A DNA stretch of 64,000 nt, from the NCBI RefSeq assembly GCF_014647855.1, contig NZ_BMPZ01000001.1:310001-374000 (forward strand), read 5' to 3'. The notes under the pieces were generated by a model, which was given only the letters and a program-made list of their open reading frames with translations, was not told the origin of the DNA and did no database searches. Position 1 is the stretch's first letter, and every line of letters starts with the position of its first letter. The position numbers and the translations under genes are program-made. This stretch comes from Shewanella gelidii. GTDB taxonomy: Bacteria > Pseudomonadota > Gammaproteobacteria > Enterobacterales > Shewanellaceae. Positions 27,004 to 36,252 of this stretch are shown here, piece by piece.

Positions 27004-28662
27004 TTAAGCAACTTTAATCATTGCATTAAGGTCATCTTCAACTGTTGAAGTATTCTTCAGGCCAAACTGATCTTCTAGGATCTTAGCTAGGTTTTCAGTT
27101 AAGAACGCTGGTGGCGTTGGGCCAGTACGAATGTTCTTCACACCAAGTGATAGTAAGGTCAACAATACAACAATTGCTTTTTGCTCGAACCAAGATAAAA
27201 CAAGGCTTAATGGCAATTCGTTGATGTCACACTCAAAGATTTCAGAAAGTGCAATCGCAAGCTGAATCGCAGAGTACGCATCATTACACTGACCGATATC
27301 TAGCAAACGTGGAATGCCATTGATATCGCCAAACTCAAGCTTGTTGAACTTGTACTTACCACAGCCAAGCGTCAAGATCACAGTGTCTTCAGGTACTGAA
27401 CGTGCAAGATCAGTGAAGTAACTCCGCTCGTTCTTGTCGCCATCACAACCACCAATTAGGAAGAAGTGCTTAATAGAACCATTTTTTACATTTTCGACAA
27501 CAGTTGGTGCTGCAGCCATCAATGCGTTGTGCGCAAAACCAATGGTAATTTCATGTGGAATCTCATCATAAGTGAAGCCATCAAGCGCTAATGCTTTTTC
27601 GATAACAGGCGTGAAATCTTCACTTGTTAGATGCGTGACACCCGGCCAACCGACAATACTGCGCGTAAAGATACGGTCAGAATAAGAACCAACATTTGGA
27701 TCAATGATGCAGTTAGAAGTCATCACGACCGCGCCTGGGAAGTTAGCAAATTCTTTCTGCTGGTTTTGCCAAGCACTGCCGTAGTTACCAACAAGGTGTG
27801 GGTACTTCTTCAACTCAGGGTAAGCCAACGCAGGCAACATTTCGCCATGGGTATATACGTTAATGCCTTTGCCTTCGGTTTGCTTCAAGATCAACTCTAG
27901 GTCAACCATGTCGTGACCTGAAACAAGAATAGCCTTACCTTTAACTGGCTTAGTGTTTACTTGCGTAGGTTCAGGGTGACCAAAAGCCGTCGTTTCGCCG
28001 GTATTTAGCATTTCCATCACGCGGTAGTTCAACTGTCCAATTTCCATTGAAGTCGCAAACAGTTTATCGGCGTCGGTAGAATCTTCACCTAGGAACGACA
28101 TGATTTCATGGAAACGTCCAGCGACTTCTGCATCAGTTTGATCAAGTACGCGTGCATGTTCCATGTACGCTGCTGCACCTTTGAGTCCATACAGACATAG
28201 AAGACGCAAGCCTAGAATATCTTCATGCACATCACCACGGTTAGGAGCGGCGATACTCGCCTGCTCAAGCATTTCTACTTTTGAAGTTCCGAGAACCAAA
28301 GTCGCAGTTTCAGGAAGTACAGCAGGCGTTTGACCAGCTTCTTGACACGCTGCTTCATACGCTGTTTTTAAGCGCGCACGATAAGCATTCGCTTGCTGGG
28401 TATATTCAACGAGACGCTCATCATCAAAGTTCACGTTGGTTAACGTTGAGAAAAAAGCTTGAGGAACAAAGGTATCAATCTCGGCATCGATGATACCAAA
28501 TTCACGCGCTTTCACGGCATAAGCTGAAACGCCTTGAAGCATGTAAATGAGTAAATCTTGAAGATCTGATGTTGACGCTAGCTTGCCACACATTCCTTGC
28601 GTGTAGCTACAGCCATTGCCAGCTGGTGTACGGATAGTTTGCTCACATTGAATACAAAACAC
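27004..28662 (-). CDS. hcp: Hybrid-cluster protein (NO reductase / hydroxylamine reductase)
   Basis: 552 residues (E. coli 550). N-terminal cysteines C3, C6, C18 and C25 follow the CX2CX11CX6C pattern of the enteric class with a [2Fe-2S] cluster. Segments typical of the hybrid Fe-S-O cluster are visible: [57 protein letters not shown] and [15 protein letters not shown]. Reduces NO to N2O in E. coli and takes part in S-nitrosylation. Start is GTG at 28662 with AGGAG eight bases upstream. A NsrR-like dyad lies at 28688-28704. Confidence 0.96.
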   Translation of the reverse strand: MFCIQCEQTIRTPAGNGCSYTQGMCGKLASTSDLQDLLIYMLQGVSAYAVKAREFGIIDAEIDTFVPQAFFSTLTNVNFDDERLVEYTQQANAYRARLKTAYEAACQEAGQTPAVLPETATLVLGTSKVEMLEQASIAAPNRGDVHEDILGLRLLCLYGLKGAAAYMEHARVLDQTDAEVAGRFHEIMSFLGEDSTDADKLFATSMEIGQLNYRVMEMLNTGETTAFGHPEPTQVNTKPVKGKAILVSGHDMVDLELILKQTEGKGINVYTHGEMLPALAYPELKKYPHLVGNYGSAWQNQQKEFANFPGAVVMTSNCIIDPNVGSYSDRIFTRSIVGWPGVTHLTSEDFTPVIEKALALDGFTYDEIPHEITIGFAHNALMAAAPTVVENVKNGSIKHFFLIGGCDGDKNERSYFTDLARSVPEDTVILTLGCGKYKFNKLEFGDINGIPRLLDIGQCNDAYSAIQLAIALSEIFECDINELPLSLVLSWFEQKAIVVLLTLLSLGVKNIRTGPTPPAFLTENLAKILEDQFGLKNTSTVEDDLNAMIKVA

Positions 28663-28687
28663 GGCATATACTCCTAGTTATTTAATC

Positions 28688-28704
28688 ATGCTTTTTTTTT
28701 GCAT
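28688..28704. promoter_or_regulatory. Candidate NsrR-type operator of hcp-hcr
   Basis: ATGC-N9-GCAT with all-T spacer, 26 bases upstream of the hcp start. Spacing equals the core of the NsrR site (ATGyATTTnAAATrCAT), though the middle is homopolymeric. NsrR is the NO-sensing repressor of hcp in enterics. Confidence 0.45.
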
Positions 28705-28804
28705 GTTTTGTTGTAGTTTAACCGTTCAAATTAGAAGCAACAGCCATTTTTCAGATGAGATTCAAAAACTATGAATAAGATCACCTTTAGTGTTTTCTAA
28801 ATTG

Positions 28805-28838
28805 CACAAAAAAAAAAGAGAGCCGGTAGCTCTCTTTT
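28805..28838 (-). terminator. Terminator of aroF-tyrA
   Basis: AAAAGAGAGC/GCTCTCTTTT stem with a long T-run on the minus strand. Confidence 0.85.
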
Positions 28839-28878
28839 GGTTCTTTATCTCGTATATTCCAGCAATGATATGACTTGC

Positions 28879-30018
28879 CTAATTTGACTTCATATCATTT
28901 ACAGACTGCAGCATGGCACGACTTTCTTGTTGGAATTGAGGCGCAAAATCCCCAAACCAAGTAGCCACCTGACTGAAGCTATCAATGAAGCCTTGACGAT
29001 CACCAGACTTAAGCAACTCCAGTGCGCGTTGATAATTTTCTAGGTAATCGCCAATCGCTTCCATACTATCTTGCTGCGCAAAAATAATATCAGCGTAAAG
29101 CTCTGGGCTTTGCGCAAACAGACGCCCAACCATTGCTAACTCAAGTCGGTAAATCGGAGAACTAAATTGCAGTAAAGTATCAATATCTGCCTGTTCTTTA
29201 CAAAGATTCAACCCGTAAACAAACGACGAGAAATGCCGCATCGCTTGCACAAGTTGCATGGCCTTATCGTGGCGCTCTGGTTCAGCTTCTACCAGTCTCG
29301 CTCCCCAAATTTCAATTTGCTCAAGCAACCATTGATATTTTTCTTGTTCACGGCCATGGCAAACCACGACAACCTGTTTAGCCAAGCTACCGACATCAGG
29401 ACCAAACATGGGGTGCATACCCAATACAGGACCGTTGTGAGCCGCTAACATTGCTGCCATCGGCTCGGTCTTGATCGAGGTTAAATCCGCTAAAATACAG
29501 CCTTCTGGCAACTGAGTCAGTTTATTGCGGATCACATCACACGTAATGGAGATCGGTACGGTCACGATGACAAGGCCTGCTTCTGCAAACAGCGTATCAG
29601 CTTGTGCCCAATCGTCTTTATCCAGTGTTTTGACCGGATAGCCAGACAAAGTCAGCATTTGGCCAAAGAGTCGTCCTAGTTGGCCTTCTCCGCCCACAAT
29701 GACCACATTTCCAACATCTTGTTTTACTTGTTTGAAGCCAACATCTTTCTCATTTAAGTATGACTCACGCATTAAGCGGCGTAAGATGTCTTCAATCAAT
29801 TGTGGTGAAATGTTCATAGCTTCGGCTTCTGCACGGCGTTTGCCTAGCATGGCAGCTTCACGCTGGGGCGCATATATGGGTAAGCCTGCGCTATGCTTCA
29901 CAGCACCAACTTGCGCGACCAAATCAAGCCGTTTTCTTAACAGGTGCAAAAGCTGTTGGTCGACACCGTCGATCAAATCTCTCAGCTTTTCTAAATCCTC
30001 TGTTGTCTTCTCATTCAT
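28879..30018 (-). CDS. tyrA: Chorismate mutase/prephenate dehydrogenase (T-protein)
   Basis: 379 residues (E. coli 373). N-terminal AroQ mutase ([20 protein letters not shown]) followed by an NAD-binding prephenate dehydrogenase starting at [18 protein letters not shown] (about residues 107-124), with [14 protein letters not shown] and [14 protein letters not shown] farther on. Converts chorismate to 4-hydroxyphenylpyruvate for tyrosine. It follows aroF after 12 bases, the enteric aroF-tyrA operon; GGGAA lies before ATG 30018. Confidence 0.97.
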   Translation of the reverse strand: MNEKTTEDLEKLRDLIDGVDQQLLHLLRKRLDLVAQVGAVKHSAGLPIYAPQREAAMLGKRRAEAEAMNISPQLIEDILRRLMRESYLNEKDVGFKQVKQDVGNVVIVGGEGQLGRLFGQMLTLSGYPVKTLDKDDWAQADTLFAEAGLVIVTVPISITCDVIRNKLTQLPEGCILADLTSIKTEPMAAMLAAHNGPVLGMHPMFGPDVGSLAKQVVVVCHGREQEKYQWLLEQIEIWGARLVEAEPERHDKAMQLVQAMRHFSSFVYGLNLCKEQADIDTLLQFSSPIYRLELAMVGRLFAQSPELYADIIFAQQDSMEAIGDYLENYQRALELLKSGDRQGFIDSFSQVATWFGDFAPQFQQESRAMLQSVNDMKSN

Positions 30019-30030
30019 GATGCGATTCCC

Positions 30031-31122
30031 TTAAGCATTTGCTGCATCGAGCATAGCAAATCGAGATGGCAAAATCGGCTTTAATTGCTCAGCACCTTTG
30101 CGTAATAAGACCTCGGTCGTTTGCCAATCAATACAAGCATCAGTAATCGATACGCCATAATCCAGTTCGCTCAACTGTTTGTTACTCGGCTGGTTACCTT
30201 CATTTAAATGACTTTCAAGCATGACACCAATAATTGAACGATTTCCGGTTGCGATTTGGCCGAAAATATCTTCGCAAACGGCCTGTTGGCGGCGATGATC
30301 TTTCGAAGAGTTGCCATGGCTACAGTCAATAATAAGCCGCGCATTTTGACCTGAATTATGCAATTGCTGCTCACACTGGCTCACACTATTGGCATCATAG
30401 TTTGGCTGCTTACCGCCTCGCAAAATAACGTGACCATCAGGGTTACCTGCGGTTTGCAATAAAGCCACTTGACCTTGTTGATTGATCCCAATGAACCGAT
30501 GGCTGCTTGCGGCAGATTTCAGCGCATTAATCGCTACATCTAGCTTTCCATCCGTACCGTTTTTGAAGCCGACAGGCATTGATAACCCAGAAGCCATTTC
30601 ACGGTGGGTTTGCGACTCTGTAGTTCGAGCGCCAATTGCAGACCAAGTTACCAGCTCAGATAAATATTGCGGGCTAATAGGGTCAAGCGCTTCAGTAGCT
30701 ACCGGTAGTTCAAGTTCTGCTAACCAGATCATTAACTCACGCGCTTGGCGCAAACCTTTGTCAACGTTGAATGACTCATCCATATCTGGATCATTGATTA
30801 AACCTTTCCAGCCCACCGTCGTTCTAGGCTTTTCAAAGTAAACACGCATCAAGATGTAAAACTCATCGCTCAGCTCATCGTGTAACTTTTTTAGTTTTAA
30901 TGCGTATTCTTTCGCAGCATCGATATCATGAATTGAACACGGCCCTGTCACCACCAGCACTCGGTTATCTCGTTTATGAACAATATCTGCAACGGTCTTT
31001 CGCGCATCAACAATGTATTGATAAGCGTGTTGCGACAACGGCAGCTGCTGCTTTAACGCCTCAGGTGTTACGAGCACCTGCTCTGAACTAATATGAACAT
31101 TGTTGATGGTATCTTGTTGCAT
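30031..31122 (-). CDS. aroF: 3-deoxy-7-phosphoheptulonate synthase, Tyr-sensitive type
   Basis: 363 residues. Class I-alpha DAHP synthase: VLVVTGPCSIHD (about residues 57-68), MRVYFEKPRTTVGWKGLIND, ATEALDPISPQYLSEL, WSAIGARTTESQTHREMASG, GNPDGHVILRGG, LIIDCSHGNSSKDH and GVMLESHLNEGNQ all carry the expected catalytic and metal residues. First step of the shikimate pathway. Adjacency to tyrA marks it as AroF rather than AroG or AroH. ATG 31122 has AGGTGAG upstream; the open frame starts three codons earlier at a GTG. Confidence 0.96.
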   Translation of the reverse strand: MQQDTINNVHISSEQVLVTPEALKQQLPLSQHAYQYIVDARKTVADIVHKRDNRVLVVTGPCSIHDIDAAKEYALKLKKLHDELSDEFYILMRVYFEKPRTTVGWKGLINDPDMDESFNVDKGLRQARELMIWLAELELPVATEALDPISPQYLSELVTWSAIGARTTESQTHREMASGLSMPVGFKNGTDGKLDVAINALKSAASSHRFIGINQQGQVALLQTAGNPDGHVILRGGKQPNYDANSVSQCEQQLHNSGQNARLIIDCSHGNSSKDHRRQQAVCEDIFGQIATGNRSIIGVMLESHLNEGNQPSNKQLSELDYGVSITDACIDWQTTEVLLRKGAEQLKPILPSRFAMLDAANA

Positions 31123-31190
31123 TTGTCTCACCTGAGTATTGGCTATTTACTAAATTTTGCAATGCTGTACTGCTACACCATTACATCGTT

Positions 31191-31221
31191 GTGACAATAT
31201 GCCCTGATGAAGTGACAATAT
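31191..31221. repeat. Two 10-base direct repeats upstream of aroF
   Basis: GTGACAATAT at 31191-31200 and 31212-31221, 21 bases apart (two helical turns), in the aroF upstream region. Possible tandem regulator sites. I could not find a clear TyrR box (TGTAAA-N6-TTTACA) here. Confidence 0.4.
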
Positions 31222-31250
31222 CAAGTAAAAGATTTTAATAGTCCTAAAAA

Positions 31251-31279
31251 CACAAAAAACCGCCTCGAGGGCGGTTTCT
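31251..31279 (-). terminator. Terminator of the rpsP-rplS operon
   Basis: AAACCGCC/GGCGGTTT stem, T-run on the minus strand, about 40 bases past the rplS stop. Confidence 0.85.
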
Positions 31280-31317
31280 TGTGCGAACACAGCATTATGT
31301 TTTTTCGGAAACTAGTT

Positions 31318-31671
31318 TTACTTAGTTGCCAACTTCTCACGGATACGCGCAGACTTACCTGAACGCTCACGTAGGTAGTAAAGCTTAGCGCGACGAACAC
31401 GACCACGACGCTTCACATCAATGCTTGAAATTAGAGGGCTGTGCGTTTGGAAAGCACGCTCAACACCTTCACCATTAGAGATTTTACGTACAGTGAAAGC
31501 AGAGTGAAGACCACGGTTACGCTTAGCGATAACCACACCTTCGAACGCCTGTAGACGCTCTTTGTTACCTTCTTTTACACGTACCTTAACGACAACTGTG
31601 TCACCAGGGCCAAACTCAGGTACGTCTGTTTTCATTTGCTCATCGTTGAGCATTTTAATGATGTTGTTCAT
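31318..31671 (-). CDS. rplS: 50S ribosomal protein L19
   Basis: 117 residues (E. coli 115). L19 lies at the subunit interface. [39 protein letters not shown] and [20 protein letters not shown] are characteristic. Last gene of the rpsP-rimM-trmD-rplS operon, 33 bases after trmD, with GGAG before ATG. Confidence 0.98.
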   Translation of the reverse strand: MNNIIKMLNDEQMKTDVPEFGPGDTVVVKVRVKEGNKERLQAFEGVVIAKRNRGLHSAFTVRKISNGEGVERAFQTHSPLISSIDVKRRGRVRRAKLYYLRERSGKSARIREKLATK

Positions 31672-31704
31672 ATTTACTCCGTCCTAGTAATAACTGAGCT
31701 GCGA

Positions 31705-32451
31705 CTATTCACTTTGATTCATTTGTTCAATGAACTGTTGCAGTAATGTCGTTTGTTCGTCAGTCAGAGCTAGATTTTCAATTAATTCTGGTCGTCTGAG
31801 AAAAGTTCTACCGAGACTTTGCTGTAAACGCCAGAGTCGAATTTTTTCGTGGTTGCCACTTAACAATACTGGGGGAACTTCCATCCCATCCAAGGTTTCA
31901 GGACGCGTGTAGTGAGGACAATCCAGCAACCCGTCAGAGAAAGAATCTTGCTCTGCAGATGCTTGTTTACCTAGAACACCAGGAATCAAGCGCGATACTG
32001 AATCGATTAATGTCATTGCAGGTAACTCACCGCCCGAAAGCACGTAATCACCGATTGACCATTCTTCATCTACTTCAGTTTGGATAATTCGCTCATCAAC
32101 ACCTTCATAGCGTCCACAAACTAGTACCAAACTGTCTGATTTTGCCAACTCTTCAGCGCCGCGCTGATCCAGCTTACGACCTTGAGGAGATAGGTAAATC
32201 ACTTTTGCGCCTTCACCAGCTGCAGCTTTTGCAGCATGAATGGCATCTCTTAGCGGTTGCACCATCATCAACATACCGGGGCCACCGCCATAAGGTCGGT
32301 CATCCACAGTATTGTGTTTATCATGGGTGAAATCTCTTGGATTCCACGTTTGCAACTCTAATAAGCCCTTGTTGACGGCTCGACCCGTGACTCCATAATC
32401 AGTAACGGCACGAAACATTTCGGGAAACAGGGTAACGACCCCTAACCACAT
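31705..32451 (-). CDS. trmD: tRNA (guanine-37-N1)-methyltransferase
   Basis: 248 residues. SPOUT (trefoil-knot) methyltransferase that makes m1G37 and prevents +1 frameshifting. Typical segments: [46 protein letters not shown]-type motif, [28 protein letters not shown] and [20 protein letters not shown]. It follows rimM by 14 bases; GAGG precedes ATG 32451. Confidence 0.98.
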   Translation of the reverse strand: MWLGVVTLFPEMFRAVTDYGVTGRAVNKGLLELQTWNPRDFTHDKHNTVDDRPYGGGPGMLMMVQPLRDAIHAAKAAAGEGAKVIYLSPQGRKLDQRGAEELAKSDSLVLVCGRYEGVDERIIQTEVDEEWSIGDYVLSGGELPAMTLIDSVSRLIPGVLGKQASAEQDSFSDGLLDCPHYTRPETLDGMEVPPVLLSGNHEKIRLWRLQQSLGRTFLRRPELIENLALTDEQTTLLQQFIEQMNQSE

Positions 32452-32465
32452 ATGTTGTACCTCGA

Positions 32466-32996
32466 CTAAAAGTCAGGATCCCAATCCACGACTATCTGTT
32501 TTGCCGTCAAGTCCACTTTTTGAATGAACTGTTCGGTGACAAAAGGGATCATACGTTCCGTTTTGCCAAAGCCATCTTTTGCGTTGGCTTTCACGAGTAA
32601 GACATCATTTGAACCCGTCTCGACGATTTCTTGAACCTTACCCATGTTATAGCCAGTTGAGTTAATCACTTCACACCCAATCAAATCACGCCAGTAGAAT
32701 TCATCTTCTGGAAGCTGTTCCATTTGTTCAACGGCAATGCCGATCTCACAATTGGTTAACTCTTGTGCTTTTTCACGGGTGGTAACACCTTCAAGCTCAG
32801 CAACAACTGCTTTACCTTGATAGCGCCACTGGACAACCTTCACTTCGCGCCATTCGCCTTGCTCTTTAATCAACCAAGGTGAATAGTCAAAAATACCTTC
32901 AACAGAATCGGTATAGGTGGTGATTTTCATCCAACCTTTGATGCCGTAACTGGCTCCTAATTTGCCAAGTACAACAGGTTGTTGATTACTGCTCAT
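32466..32996 (-). CDS. rimM: 16S rRNA processing protein RimM
   Basis: About 176 residues. Assists 30S head assembly by binding S19. [16 protein letters not shown] (about 12-27), [14 protein letters not shown] and [12 protein letters not shown], ending [15 protein letters not shown], match the family. A TTG one codon before the ATG is also possible as start (AAGG upstream fits either). Same operon as rpsP and trmD. Confidence 0.96.
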   Translation of the reverse strand: MSSNQQPVVLGKLGASYGIKGWMKITTYTDSVEGIFDYSPWLIKEQGEWREVKVVQWRYQGKAVVAELEGVTTREKAQELTNCEIGIAVEQMEQLPEDEFYWRDLIGCEVINSTGYNMGKVQEIVETGSNDVLLVKANAKDGFGKTERMIPFVTEQFIQKVDLTAKQIVVDWDPDF

Positions 32997-33016
32997 CAAT
33001 CTATACCTTTACGCTA

Positions 33017-33265
33017 TTAAGCCGCAGCTTTAGCGTCTTTGATTAGCTTAGCTACACGCTCTGAAGTAGCAGCGCCAGTAGCAACCCAATGCTCAATACG
33101 CTCAAGATCGATACGTAACGTTTCTTCTTGGCCTTTGGCTAGTGGGTTAAAGAAACCAACACGCTCGATGAAACGACCGTCACGGGCGTTACGGCTGTCA
33201 GTAACTACGATGTTGTAAAATGGACGCTTTTTAGCGCCACCACGAGCTAAACGAATGGTAACCAT
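33017..33265 (-). CDS. rpsP: 30S ribosomal protein S16
   Basis: 82 residues, same as E. coli. [20 protein letters not shown] is the standard N terminus; [19 protein letters not shown] follows. The longer open frame (to 33301) is rejected because S16 starts here and GAGGA is upstream. First gene of the operon, with a promoter at 33360-33387. Confidence 0.98.
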   Translation of the reverse strand: MVTIRLARGGAKKRPFYNIVVTDSRNARDGRFIERVGFFNPLAKGQEETLRIDLERIEHWVATGAATSERVAKLIKDAKAAA

Positions 33266-33359
33266 GCGTTTTTTATCCTCTAATGATTTGCTTATGTTCA
33301 AGCAAAAATAAAAACTGGAACCCCGTGTTCGCGAAGAGCCCCAGAAAGAAAGCCGGAAG

Positions 33360-33387
33360 ATTTTACCTGACTTTTCAACTAATGCAA
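33360..33387 (-). promoter_or_regulatory. Probable promoter of the rpsP operon
   Basis: On the minus strand TTGCAT (complement of 33382-33387), 16-base spacer, TAAAAT (complement of 33360-33365), about 95 bases before rpsP. Confidence 0.55.
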
Positions 33388-33420
33388 CAAAAATCCGGCG
33401 ATTCCTAGTGCTGCAAAGCG

Positions 33421-33437
33421 TTTTACCTAAGGTAAAA
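33421..33437. repeat. Perfect 17-base palindrome after ffh
   Basis: TTTTACCT-A-AGGTAAAA, 30 bases past the ffh stop and upstream of the rpsP promoter. More like a protein-binding site than a terminator because no T-run follows. Confidence 0.4.
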
Positions 33438-33466
33438 ACAAGCCAAAATTTGGTTTATAAATTGAT

Positions 33467-34840
33467 TTAGCGACCCGGCATCTTCATGCCTGGTGGTAAC
33501 ATCCCACTCATTCCGCGCATCATTTTCTTCATGCCGCCTTTACCTGACATTTTCTTCATCATTTTTTGCATCTGAGTAAATTGCTTTAAAAGGCGGTTAA
33601 CATCTTGAATTTGCGTACCTGACCCCATCGCAATACGACGCTTACGAGAGCCCTTAATAATATCAGGACGTTTACGTTCTCCGGGCGTCATTGAGTTAAT
33701 GATCGCTTCCATTTGCCCCGTCATTTTGCCATCTTGCACTTGTGCGAGTGCCTCTGGTGGCAATTGGCCAACACCGGGTAGCTTCTCAATCATGCTCATC
33801 ATGCCGCCCATATTCTTCATCTGATTGAGCTGCTCTCTGAAATCTTCTAAATCGAAGCTGCCGCCTTTCTTCACTTTAGAAGCAAGTTTTAGCGCCTTAT
33901 CTTTATCGACACCACGCTCAACTTCTTCAATCAATGACAGAACGTCACCCATTCCTAGAATCCGTGAAGCAACACGATCAGGATGGAATGCTTCTAGTGC
34001 GTCGGTTTTCTCACCAACACCTAAGAATTTAATTGGTTTGCCAGTAATATGGCGAATCGACAACGCCGCACCGCCACGCGCATCACCGTCAACCTTGGTC
34101 AAAACAACACCGGTCAGCGGAAGCGCTTCATTAAATGACTTTGCTGTATTGGCAGCATCTTGACCCGTCATGGCGTCAACAACAAAAAGCGTCTCTACCG
34201 GGTTGACGGCCGCATGAAGCTCTTTGATCTCGTCCATCATCGCTTCATCTACATGCAAACGACCCGCGGTATCGACAATAACAACATCGATGAACTTGAG
34301 CTTGGCATGAGCAATCGCAGCCGTTGCGATATCGACAGGCTTCTGAGTCACATCCGATGGGAAAAACTCAACCTCTACTTCACTTGCCAACGTTTCTAAC
34401 TGTTTAATCGCTGCGGGGCGATAAACATCCGCACTCACCACAAGAACCGATTTCTTCTCTCGAGTTTTTAAAAACTTCGACAGCTTCGCAACACTGGTGG
34501 TTTTACCCGCCCCCTGTAGACCGGCCATCATAATGACAGCTGGTGGCTGGGCAGCAAGATCTAGGGATTCATTCCCCTTACCCATAGCGCGTTCAAGTTC
34601 TTGCTGAACAATCTTGATGAACACTTGGCCTGGTGTCAGGCTTTTAGAAACTTCCTGTCCAACTGCCCGCTCTTTAACGCTTGCTACAAAGTCACGAACA
34701 ACAGGCAATGCGACATCTGCCTCTAACAGAGCCATACGCACTTCACGTAACGTCTCTTTAATATTGTCTTCTGTGAGTCGACCGCGACCACTGATATTTT
34801 TCAGTGCGCTGGACAGCCTGTCGGATAGGTTCTCAAACAT
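33467..34840 (-). CDS. ffh: Signal recognition particle protein Ffh
   Basis: 457 residues (E. coli 453). SRP54 GTPase that binds signal sequences and 4.5S RNA and targets membrane proteins. N domain, then G domain with GLQGAGKTTSVAKLSKFLK (G1, about residues 104-122), VVIVDTAGRLHVDE, VVDAMTGQDAANTAKSF and LTKVDGDARGGAALS; methionine-rich M domain with KRRIAMGSGTQIQDVNRLLK and a C-terminal Met/Gly/Lys-rich tail. Divergent from ypjD, as in other gammaproteobacteria. Confidence 0.98.
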   Translation of the reverse strand: MFENLSDRLSSALKNISGRGRLTEDNIKETLREVRMALLEADVALPVVRDFVASVKERAVGQEVSKSLTPGQVFIKIVQQELERAMGKGNESLDLAAQPPAVIMMAGLQGAGKTTSVAKLSKFLKTREKKSVLVVSADVYRPAAIKQLETLASEVEVEFFPSDVTQKPVDIATAAIAHAKLKFIDVVIVDTAGRLHVDEAMMDEIKELHAAVNPVETLFVVDAMTGQDAANTAKSFNEALPLTGVVLTKVDGDARGGAALSIRHITGKPIKFLGVGEKTDALEAFHPDRVASRILGMGDVLSLIEEVERGVDKDKALKLASKVKKGGSFDLEDFREQLNQMKNMGGMMSMIEKLPGVGQLPPEALAQVQDGKMTGQMEAIINSMTPGERKRPDIIKGSRKRRIAMGSGTQIQDVNRLLKQFTQMQKMMKKMSGKGGMKKMMRGMSGMLPPGMKMPGR

Positions 34841-35350
34841 GGTGTAGTACTTACCGTCTTAGAATGTTCATTAATGGGCTGGTATTATAGCGATGCCAGT
34901 ATAATATGCCACCGCGATACGCAACTTGTGCTGAAGCAAGCTGAGTTTTATTGGCTAGCTCTCATTCTGAAATCATGGAATTTGGCAATTTTTGTTAATA
35001 TTCAATCAAGGTAAGTTCGCTACACTGCGTCATCGCATGTTTGATTCGTAGTACAGCAAAGAATCCATACTGTTTACGCCCATAGAAATTAAGCGAATCA
35101 AATAGTAACTGCTAAAATTTGCCATTGATATCACTGCCCAAACTCCTTTGGGTCATGTTATCCTATGCATAGAAGTAAGTGTCTTGATTTCATCAAGATC
35201 ACGGTTGGATAACAACCGGGGTTGTCATGCAATTTATGAGTTGTATATCGTTTCTTACAAAATGGTACACAATTGACTTCAAGACATTCAGAGTTGCCCT
35301 TTCGCAACACTGAATTCGTCATTCACAATTATTAAATAGGTTCTAACCCA
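34841..35350. other. 510-base gap between ffh and ypjD with small hairpins
   Basis: No gene seen. CCCAAA-CTCC-TTTGGG at 35138-35153, and GGTTG-GATAA-CAACC-GG-GGTTGTC-type overlap at 35203-35225, where the central CAACC can pair with either neighbour. CTTGATTTCATCAAG at 35183-35197 is an FNR-like dyad but one base too short. The divergent promoters of ffh and ypjD must lie here. Confidence 0.4.
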
Positions 35351-36142
35351 ATGGCCATCCTTTCCGCATCAGCTTTGTTGTTTTATTGCATCGCACTGGT
35401 CTTAGTGACAAGTAGACTTTTTCATGCTGACGGCCCCAATCGCAAACTTGTTGCCGCATCAGCCGCTGTCGCCGTTGTTCTGCATGGTTTTATCCTATAT
35501 CAAGCTATCTTTACCCAAGAAGGCCAAAACTTCAGCATTACCAATGTTATTTCTTCTGTCAGTTGGATTATTGCTTTTACTTTTACCCTTGTGATGTCTC
35601 GCATCAAGGTCATCGTTGTCGTGCCCGTTGTGTTTGCACTTTCAATGATGTCTGTCGCTTTAATGTGGTTACTGCCACCAAAATATATAACGCAATTCGA
35701 TGCAAATCCTGCGGTGCTGACCCATGTGGTTTTGTCATTAGTCGCATACAGCGCGCTCATGATTGCCGCGCTTTATGCGATTCAGCTGTCCTTTATTCAG
35801 AAAAAACTGAAGCAAAAGCAATTTATGCTTAGCCCTGCAATTCCGCCGCTGATGACGGTCGAAAAACAGCTGTATCACCTCGTTATAATGGGCCTCATTA
35901 TGTTAAGCTTATCCCTTGCCACTGGCTTTATCTTCCTTGAAGACATGTTTGGTGATGGTAAAGGCCACAAAGCCATTCTATCGATAATGGCTTGGTGTGT
36001 GTATGTCGCAATGCTGTGGCAACACTTCAAAGTCGGCTGCAGAATTCGCACAGCAGTCCTCTACACTTTAACTGGCGCATCTTTACTAACCCTCGCTTAT
36101 TTTGGCGCGAGAGTTGTGAAGGAAGTCATTCTTATTCAATAA
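35351..36142 (+). CDS. ypjD: Inner-membrane protein YpjD (CcsA/HemX-like)
   Basis: 263 residues, same length as E. coli YpjD, with eight hydrophobic segments. Shares the CcsA/CcmC-type cytochrome-c-assembly fold; YITQFDANPAVLTHVVLSLV carries a conserved His, and SALMIAALYAIQLSFIQKKL and SIMAWCVYVAMLWQHFKVGC are also family-like. The exact role is not known; a link to haem or cytochrome assembly is inferred from the fold. Next to ffh and yfjD as in E. coli. Confidence 0.93.
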   Translation: MAILSASALLFYCIALVLVTSRLFHADGPNRKLVAASAAVAVVLHGFILYQAIFTQEGQNFSITNVISSVSWIIAFTFTLVMSRIKVIVVVPVVFALSMMSVALMWLLPPKYITQFDANPAVLTHVVLSLVAYSALMIAALYAIQLSFIQKKLKQKQFMLSPAIPPLMTVEKQLYHLVIMGLIMLSLSLATGFIFLEDMFGDGKGHKAILSIMAWCVYVAMLWQHFKVGCRIRTAVLYTLTGASLLTLAYFGARVVKEVILIQ

Positions 36143-36252
36143 CTTATTGTTTATTTCGTTAAAGAGGTGAATTGAATAAATTTTCACCTCTGTTGACATC
36201 CCCACAAAATATCAGTATCTACATAGTTTCTTAACCACAATGGAGCCCCTTT

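Noticed and set aside
35183..35197. FNR/CRP site CTTGATTTCATCAAG upstream of ypjD
   Set aside because: The half sites are 3 bases apart rather than 4, so it does not fit FNR, and it lacks the CRP TGTGA half.
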